From NCBI RefSeq assembly GCF_040807025.1, contig NC_090968.1, positions 4,577,906 through 4,641,905 on the forward strand: a DNA stretch of 64,000 nucleotides, written 5' to 3'. The position numbers and the translations under genes were made by a program. Each line of letters begins with the position of its first letter. Positions within the stretch are counted from its first letter, which is position 1. The stretch comes from Struthio camelus. Its lineage: Eukaryota > Chordata > Aves > Struthioniformes > Struthionidae. This document shows positions 41,641-51,500 of this stretch, piece by piece. Below the pieces are notes generated by a model. The model did not search any database, was not told where the DNA came from, and saw nothing but the letters and a program-made list of their open reading frames with translations.

Positions 41641-42501
41641 CTAAATGTCAGAGCAGTTTTCAAGAGAGACTTCTACTTCTTCACGGTGTTTTTGGCTACT
41701 TCCGTCTTTCCTGTATGCAAATTCTCTTATGCTCCTTTTCTGGGTTTGAGACCAATTTCTTGTTTCTTGAGGTGTGGATACACACATGCTTTTCCTCCTC
41801 CATCTTTTGGAAGGACCATCAGCAAGATGAACAGAGTTATTGTTTTCCTTCTCTGGTGCTGAAAAACGGATGAGATTTTCTTCTCTATGGTGAACATTCT
41901 CAGATTCTTTAAGAACAGATGTGCTTATTGTTCTTCTCCTAATTTTGCAACAGGAAGCTAACAGCAGAGGTTTTGTTTGAATCTCATTGGGTACTTGAAT
42001 CCATGCAAGCCCTTGCGTTTCTGTATCTTTCTGTAGTCTCATGCTGCGTCTCACCCTCCTTTTCCCACCACTATCACCACTCATTTTTCGAAAAGGCTCT
42101 TCTAAGGAGTCATTTGTCAGTCGAGGAGCAGATAGGACTTCTTCTGCATTAAAAGAAGAAACTGGAAGACTGTTTCCAGTTGTTTCAAAATGGGAGTTTT
42201 CGGTATAAGGAACATAGACACTACTACTACTTCCTCTTCTTGGTTGTCTGCCTCTTGAGCAGTCTTTTGGTGAACACTCCATTCTTTGGGCGTCCTCGCC
42301 TACACCAGTGTTCTGAGGTTCCAGGAATTCTAGCCCTGTTAGCAGCTCTGCCTTATTTAGGCAATTTCCCCGTAATTTCTTGTTTTCTATCAATGAATCG
42401 CTTTTTTTCCCCTCTTCTATACATACAGTCTCTTCACCTTGCTGGATCTGGTCAGACGTATCAAAAATGCACTTTGCTTCTGGCACAACAATGTTTGGAA
42501 A
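41641..42501 (-). CDS. CDCA2: CDCA2 terminal coding exon 14
   Basis: Residues 765-1050, ending at TAG (41,643-41,641). Acceptor TTTTTTGCAG. Contains RRVRRSMRLQKDTETQGLAW (human VRRSTRLQKDLENEGLVW), KIRRRTIS, KRWRRKSMCVST (human GKRRKSFCIST) and KRSIRE: repeated basic Ser/Thr motifs of the chromatin-binding tail. Confidence 0.93.
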   Translation of the reverse strand, partial: FPNIVVPEAKCIFDTSDQIQQGEETVCIEEGKKSDSLIENKKLRGNCLNKAELLTGLEFLEPQNTGVGEDAQRMECSPKDCSRGRQPRRGSSSSVYVPYTENSHFETTGNSLPVSSFNAEEVLSAPRLTNDSLEEPFRKMSGDSGGKRRVRRSMRLQKDTETQGLAWIQVPNEIQTKPLLLASCCKIRRRTISTSVLKESENVHHREENLIRFSAPEKENNNSVHLADGPSKRWRRKSMCVSTPQETRNWSQTQKRSIREFAYRKDGSSQKHREEVEVSLENCSDI

Positions 42502-45500
42502 CTGCAAAAAATACAGATTTATTTTTTAATTACAGGTGAAAGGTAATCCACTCAAAGATAACTGGACTATTGCTACTTTTTTTCCTCACTAGTCTAATCA
42601 TTCTCAAAAATCAGAATTCTGTATGTTGGAAGGAACCTTCTCCACAGTGGGAGCCACTTAGATAATGTGAGTCAAAACTCAACAAGGCATTGAACATCTC
42701 CAAGGTCAGAGATTCCATGGCCTCTTCAGGCAGCCTGCTCCAGTGTTTAGCCACCCTTACAGTTAATTTTTTTCTTGCCCCAGAACATTACTTTGTTTGA
42801 TCTAACAACATAAATTGTAATTCGGACTTATTTTCTAATGACGTATCCTTAAACGGATCAGTTACCTTGTAATCAGTGCTTGAAACAGACTTTGGATCAC
42901 CATCTGAAGTCTGAAACACTGCATCATTGGAGCTGCTGGCTTCCACAATGTCCAGGTCCTTAGAGTTTGGATATGTGTGAACTGCATGAATGTTTCTCTC
43001 TCTCATTCTTTCCACCACTTTTTTCTGTTGAACAGCCTCATAAACACTCCTGGATTTGGAATTATCTAAAAGTCATTTCAGTTAGAATAAACACAGAATT
43101 ACTTCAATCTACTTGTGAACGCACACAATCATTTTTTGAAATACTATAGTAAAAACTACAGCATTTTATACATAAAAGTAACCTTCTAAACAATTATTTT
43201 GGATAACCAACATCAACAAAACCTCCCCATAAAGGTCTTGGTCATTATTCACCTATTCAGGCCCAAATTATCAGTTTTAAAGAAAAAGAAAATATCAGGG
43301 TCCAGTCAAATTAGAGAGGCTTTTTTTTTTTTTCCTTCGATCTAGCTGCCAGCTTTACACTGGAGTTCTGTAAGAGTTAAATTTATCCAGTTTGAAACTA
43401 ATGACATGTTAGGTCCTCTGGGCTCTACTATTACAGATTACTATTTATTTCTCTTTCATTGCACTCCAGAAGCCATTAAAGGTCCAGAAACACACACTGG
43501 GCTCTACCTATGCACAGAACATGATAGTTACCAACAGTTTTATAAATAGCAGCGTGAAATAAAAAATTAGAAGCAATAGAAAAAGTAAGGTAAAACAAAA
43601 CTAAGCAGCACATTACCTGGAAAAAGTGCATTTGTCTTGTGTTTGTCTTGCATTTGTCTTGGTGTGTTTGGAGATGAGGCAGAAGAGAAAACCTCTGGAA
43701 TCTCGGGAATTGGGCTGAGGAGAGGTTTCTTGGAAGCCATTTCCCTTTCCCCATATAAAGATTTCTTTACCTTTTTCTTTCTTCTTCTTTTTCCAAAGCT
43801 TGTACGTTTTACTCTCTGAAGAGATCGAGAAGACTCAATAGAGCGCAACGCAATTATAATGATCCTTTGCAATATTTTCAAACGAGTCGCATCATTTCTG
43901 GATTTTGATGGAAAAATGACTTCCCTAAAATTAAGGTTCCACCTGTTTTACCACCTGCCAATTAACCTAAATCTGCAGGGCTTAAAAGAATTACTTCTCA
44001 AATATGAGATTCAATTTTTGCATCACTTAACCAAATCCAGAAAACGCAGAGAAGAGTTTTTGGGCACAAAATTATAGATTTTCCATTCACGATTATTTGT
44101 GTCTTTCCAGTTTAAAAATAAGTATGTGCTTTCCTTTCCAGAACAAGGAAAGCTCAAACACTTTAGAAGTCTCACACCTTTGCAATGCTTAAAACAAACT
44201 GGCATATAACTGGGCAAGTTTAAAGAGTTACCGCTACATACTCTTGAGAAGAACCTTCATTTTCTGTCAGTGAGGTCTGAAAGGTAAAGTATCCTTCATC
44301 TCTGTAAAGTATCCTTTTTGCCCTACAAGTAAAAAGTATCTAACCCGCGACTAGCCAACCTTAACAAACAAGAAGAGGTGTGTGGCAGGGAATCTATGTA
44401 AACAAGATAGAGCGGAAGGAGGAAGAAAAATACTGGCTGCAACAGGAAAACATACTTACTGGAAAGTCTTCACTACAAAGATCAAAACAACCATGAGAAA
44501 TATGCACAGCAAAGAAAACTAATTGCAGAAGACACCTGCATAGAGAAATAAAGGTAATCACAAATTACAGTGGGTTGTCACTTACTGGTGTCTTCTTGGC
44601 AGCAGACGTGGTTATGTCCTTTTGTCTTTGAAACTTGTTCTTTCTTGGATTTTTAGCATCTTTAGTATTCTTAGCACTTGTGGCTTTTGAGATGCCACAA
44701 TCAATCCCCTCTGAAATGGTGCTATACTGTTGAGAAACGTGAATTTTAAGTTGTTTGGGTGCGTGTGCGCGCACACATAGGTTTTTTTTTTTTTTTTTTT
44801 AAACAGTCCAACATCCAAAAGAATCACATTGTAATTAGTCTGAGATACTTTATACATGAAGTCATGGAATTTAAAGATTCAAATTCAGAAAGTAAGACTT
44901 ACACACACAGTACAATACAGTTCTATTTGTGCAAAAAGGGTATTCTAATGAGAAAATAGTAAATGTTCATCTTGCCATTTCTTTCGGAATTCTGTTTTAA
45001 GACATAAAACTAATCATCATCACTAAAGAAACTTACCTTTCTTTTAGTACAGGACCGAGTTCTTCCCATAAAAGATCTGTCAGTTTCTGCTGTTATATAT
45101 ATGAATAAAATAAAATACTGATTCAGTTTTAACATAAAGTAAATCACATTTCAAGGAGGCTATCCAAATAGTTATCATCATCATGCATAGCATGTTGAAT
45201 TATCTTAGCCTTGAGTAATGCACATAAAGGGCTAATATGAAGACATATAAAGCTTGGCAGTTCTCCTTACAAAACAAATCAAAACAGAAGGAAACAAAAT
45301 CGGTAGCGATTTTTGGTAGGAATCCTTCCTTTCTGTTTTATTGTTTTGCTTGCTATTCTAAAAATATCAAAACCAAGATATTGGTATTGTAGATATTGTA
45401 TATCTACAATATCAGAACCAAGATAGTAAGCCTGATCATCTGAAATTTCAAATGAATTTACAGAACATCTGCAGCTTAATGCCATTTGACTATGGCATTT

Positions 45501-48500
45501 GCTAGGGTCTACTGTATTCATCTTAACCCCAGGGAACTGATCCTGTACACCTGCTAGCAGTGCTGAGATGCGTGTACTCATTAGTAAAAGTTAGCACTGA
45601 ATTTTAAAAAGTCTAAAACTGAATTCAAGATGATAAAAGCCTTTACACTCTTTCACATCATGTCTCTCATGTTCAGTTCATGTGAAGTCCTAAATTCAGT
45701 GCTCTGTTAAGAAAACAGTATTTCACTAATACGTAAGCAGCAAAAGTCTAATCAGATCAGTCAGATCAGCCACTGCCACAGAAAAATACTAGAAGTTCAA
45801 AAAACATCCATTCAAACTACTCAGTGAACAAACACTGCAGCTACAGTGAAGAGCTTTGTGAGAAGGCAAGACATGTAAATATTAGCGTTAAATTTCAATA
45901 CATCTCATTCACATATATCAATATTCATAAAAATCTGTGGCATCTCTCAATTTTCAGATACAGAACGATGCATAGCACAGAGACAAAACGTGACTCAAAG
46001 TTACCTCCCACATTTTCAGTGGATAAGAAGTCTTCCGCAGCAACATAATCCTCCACTAACTCTTGAAGAGGCTCAATGCATTCCTTTAAGACAAGCAATA
46101 AAAATTAAAAGTTTAATTTACTACCAACATACTATACCGGAAGTATACTGAAAAACATTTTGTCCATTAGAATTTGGAACAGCCAGATAACATGTTCTGT
46201 CTTAAAGGATGATGCATTTGCTACATATAACAAAAAGAAACATGATATCAGAAGTGGACACATAAGCCAATTCATAGAGCAAAAAAAGAAAAAGGTTCTT
46301 AAAATGTCATTCTAAAGCATGAGGCAGTCTGTATTTTAGTGTCTGGCAATTTCTTTTCAAAAATCAAAACAGTCTGGAAATAGTTAAACATTCTAGGGGA
46401 GTGTAAGAAGCTGTTTTTATAGTTTTAACAAACTTACATCCCTGCAGTCAAAGTTTGGCTGGGATAATGGTTCTTCAGTCAAACTTGATCTTGTAAATGG
46501 ACTGCTGCTTTGTGATCCTGGATGACGGACCGGCGTTGCTCCTTTGCGCAATGGAGTATTTGCGGGCAAAGTTTTGTCAAATATTTCTGGACTTAGATCT
46601 TCTCCAAAAGTAACTTTTTTCTTCTTTGACTTTTCAGAGCTGTGTTGTTCAGTTTTCTCTATTGTAAGAAGATATATTGACTGCTTAGTGAACTTAAAAT
46701 ACAACTTTCAATTCACAGCTCTCCTCCAGGGTCTTAATATTCTCTTAAAAACCGTCTCCCAACCAAAAAGCAAAATAACTCTTAAAGGCCTTTGGAGTCA
46801 AACAAAATTTTCAGTCTAGTTTTGTTACAGTACCAAGAATCAAGGAAGGTGGAAAACAGAAGACTAGAAAAATCAAGATCAACTATTCTACAAGTTCTAG
46901 TTGACAAAAGTGCAAAGTTTCTTGTAAAAACAGGTGATTCCATAACTCCTGCTATTAGACTCTTTCTGAAGGTTTTTCTTTTTTTAGCTAGACGTTATTT
47001 TCCTTTAGAACCTTATTTTCCACTTCACACAGTAAGAAGTCATACAGGAGCTAACAATGCAGGAGCTGTGTGGTTCATGTGCACGTTGTTCTTCAGACAC
47101 TGTAAGGAGCAAAACTCCATGATCCTATGAAAGATGGTGCCCATTTACAGAAAAACACAAAAATGGAATCTGACCTTTTTGCAATAATTCAGAGATATGC
47201 GTAGGACTGCAGACTGTGAGAGATTCACCTCCTCCTCTGTCAACAGGATTGTTTGATACCTATCAGATTTAAGTGATATTTCTACTGATTGACACGCATA
47301 TAAAGCAACCACCTATTCAATGGTATTTAAACATTGCCCTGGTTCAAATCCAAAGTGAAAATAATTTTTAAATAACATTTAATAATCGGTCCAATCATTT
47401 AACAAATCTACTTGTTTTCTAAACAAATAAAATTCAACAACATACACATACAGCTTCTTGTAACCTGAACATGTATCAGAAAAAACTTCTAAGATTAGCA
47501 AACAGCAGACAGAACTTGGTGCTATCCATGAATATCTTTCTGAAGCACGGTTTTATCAAAAAGTACACTTCAAAAGTATCTTTAACCATGATTCAACTTT
47601 CAGGAGTTCAATAATGACTGCAGAAGTGCATCCTTAGCATTAGTATCTACATACAAGTCAGTTAACCAACCTTCATGCTATCCATTATTTGCTTTACTGG
47701 TGTTTTCTTCAATACAGATCGAAGACGGGAGCCACCCTGTACAAGTTCATTTAATAAAACATTTCCTGTCTGTACTGATATGATAGGTGGCTTGGGTTCA
47801 TCAACTGTTTCCAGGCTCAGTTCTTCTGCAAAGCTAACTTTCCTTCTTCTTAGACCTGATGTAACATTACTTCTATCTTCCTTAGTGACATAGTCAGGAC
47901 CGAAATCTTCAGAGCAAGTACACAGATATGAAAATTAAAGACTGAAGTAAAATTGAGAAGACTTTAGTTCTAGCAATGCAATACAAGTTATAAATATACA
48001 TGCCTCTGTTGACAGACTGCGTGCAGCAACACCACCTAGTATTTTATTCTTCTAAATTGCTAAATTCATTCTCTCTAAATTTCTGCTGCTGCTGCTCATC
48101 ATCTACATTTCATATTTCAGAAATTTACAGAACATACAAAGGTGAAAAGGGAGTATTACATGAAGAGATTTTGCATAAGAAGGATCTATATCTCCTTCAT
48201 GCAAACCAGCAAAAAAAATTGTATTCCACCCAGAAGGGCTCTCTCTAAGTTAACATCCTTCTCTGCTTCTCAGAGATGAACTGCTCAACTACACTTCCTT
48301 AAAAAATTGTCTAGCTAACAAAATTAAGGGAAACACAGAGCCATTATTTCCAGCCTGTGTTTAGTTTTGGGCTTGCTTTTGTATCAGAGTTAGAAAAGGG
48401 CTTTGCATACTCAGGAGCTTGCCCCACCACCCCCCACAAAACATTTCATCTTCTCTAATAATAGGTATTATCTCTCTCTGTGAGCTATCCTTCAACAGAA

Positions 48501-51500
48501 CACCTGCATAATGCTACGCTGCACAGGAGCTATGAATTCAGTTTTTAAACTGGGACCTGAGCCTTTTCTGCAGCACCACTTAAATAGATCATTTACGGTA
48601 CTTATTTTGTTCTTGTTATCATATACCCAGACAGCCTTTTTGCAAAGTTGCATCAAGTTTCTATTGCACTATAAATCGTAGACAAGACAACACACACGGG
48701 ATCACTGCTTCTGAAACATTTCCTCACAAATACTCTAGCTTTTTTAGTTTCTGTTAAGAATATAACAACAGTTAAAATAGTGATGAATCCTCTTACCATG
48801 GCTTGTTTCTAAGATATCTTTAATTAGAACAGCCTCCAACAACTCAACGGGATTTTGCTGCTCACCAATCGGTTCCTAGAGATAAAGCGATAAGAAGAAT
48901 AAAAAGGTATTACATGTAACGATACAATAAAGAAATTAAAAATATAATCTGTTGGCTTTTTGTGTGAAGCACTTGATATTAATCTGTTTGGCCTCTCTCC
49001 TCGTTATCCATTTTTTGAAGTATTGCTTCAAACGGTAATTTACTAATGTCACAAACGTCAACTACCATTCTTAAAAGGGAAAAAAGCACAGAAGAATACT
49101 GAGGTTTCTCAATCCTCAACTGCAATAACAGCTGTTAAATACAGTAGAAAAATATTTCTTTCATCTGCTTGCTGAACATTTTAACCTAAAAAGAATATTT
49201 CACACTTACTGACCAAAGGATCCTAAGTTTCTCAAATCAATCTCAATACTCAAAGAAAGGGCAGGATAGTGTACTATCACTACACACCATGAATAACCTG
49301 AAACCAGACAAAACACAATAAAGGATGAACTCCAAGTCTATTAAATACAGGACTTCAACAATAGGGAAGCACTCCTCACCATATCTGGTCCGTAACCACT
49401 TGCAAATGGTGCCTTTTAAAACAGCATGAACTACAGAGCTTTTTAACACCTTCAAAGATAAGGATTTCAACATTTTCTCAATCATCTACTGCTTTAATTG
49501 AACTAGTTTTCCCAAAATAGCAGGGCTAAACGCTTAAAGAATCAGATGTCAAAAATGTAATGGTTTTTCATGCTCTTTCTTTCATTTTAATCACTAATTT
49601 AGGAAATTTCTTCCTAATCTCCATACAACTGTTCACACTGTTGCAGGCGTTTTACAACTCAGGAGTCCCGCAACATCAGAGCAACGTGAACGTGTCTGGC
49701 AAAGACGGACCCTAGCTTCGCTATTTTTATGTATGACGCTAATAAAAAGATCACTAGAAATATTTATGGGCAAGATATTTCCCACAAATGAATTTCTCTA
49801 TCTGTATGCAATACTTTGTTCTTGTCTTTGCATGGGATATCAAATAATTGCCAAACATAAAAGATGAAGATGAAAAATTGCATTCAAAGGTCATCCCAAT
49901 GGTTAACAAAGTTGGAGCTGACTTTTGGAAAAAGCTGTACTTGCCAAATCTGTGGATTTGAGATTCCACACAGTTGCAGCTATGAATTCAAAACCAGAAT
50001 TAAGAAATATTTACATTTTGTTAATAGAATAAAATAAATTTTCCCTTTGATTATCAGAATAGAACATAATCTTCTCGAGGTGAACAGCTTATAGCAACTA
50101 CATTTAATATTTGCGCATAAAAGAAAACTGAGCATGGCCTCACAAGAGCCAGCAACAGATATCTTAGGTTAGGCTATATTTTCTGTCAGTCCAGACAAAG
50201 CAGTGTCCATACCAGATTGCTTCCATCGACTTTCCATAGTAAGAATTTACTTCTTACAAGGAAAATTTGCAGTGCCATTTATCTTCTCCAGGTCCTCTAC
50301 CTACACTCGGATAAGTACCTTCGAAACAGCAGCAGCAGGTTCAGTGACAATCACATCTTGGTGTAAAGACCAGGTACTGCAAACCTTGATACCAGCCTCA
50401 TCGTTGTTGGTGAAATTTTGCTTGGAATCATCTCCACTGTAGACAGACTTTAACTTTTCACTCCACTGATCCTCGTTGCGCTCTTTTGCGAAAGGTACTT
50501 TGTTCTGAGCTGCATCAGTTAAAAAAGAAACAAGAAAACCCACCAAGCCCACACACAAATACAAACGTCAGATTTTTCATAAATGCTATTTTTGTATTTA
50601 TTTATCAAAGGGATGGTGAGATTCAACAAGCTGGATTTTTTCCCTCCCTCACTAGAAAATAAGCATGAAATTTTGTGTTTTATTTTGGAAATAACATAAA
50701 TTACCAAATCTCCAAAACAGAGTCATCTTTTTCATATGAACGTTATTAAGAGCATCAATACTAGAAAAGGTAGAGCATTATAGTTTACTTTACAGTATCA
50801 TCTGCCCGTAGTTACCACAGTACCACTGTGACTTGCTTTTGCAATATTTAATATTTTCATCCAGAAATAAGGAATCTAACTGAACACTGTAAAACACGGT
50901 TTCTGAAGTTACTGCACTTAACAGTTATTATACAAAAGTCTCCACCTTGTGATCAACACAGAGACCAGTTGCAAAACTTATAACAACTGGTGTTAGCTCT
51001 TAAAATCATTACTGCTTTTACGGAAGAAGTGAGAAAATGCAAATACACTAATGCTTAGTGACAAGTATAGTGGAAGTTATAAATCTAGAAAGTAAACCTT
51101 TTCTTCAGGGGTTATTCTGAGAAATCACTATGCAGGACACACTAAGAAATAAGACAAGTTTAAACCCACAAAAAAACCCTTCAAACTAAACAAAAAAAAC
51201 CCCCACTATCAATCTGTGTAATGGAAGATATTTTTGTTCTAGAGTAAGTGCTTGTTGTTTCACTTTTTTTGCACTAAAGAAAGAACTAATGTTTAGGATA
51301 AACTTTTGACCAGAAATAATTAAATAAAACTTACAACAGCCTACTTCCTGGGAAGCATCAGCCACCTGTGAGAACCCAGAGAAGCCAGTGTTCCCTTCAT
51401 CTTCTTGCACTGATTTAAAGGATGTTTGAAAAGCAAGTATTTTGTCCTTTAATGATCCAGCATTTTGATAGTTAAAAGGATTAACCTGCAAAAACAAAAT

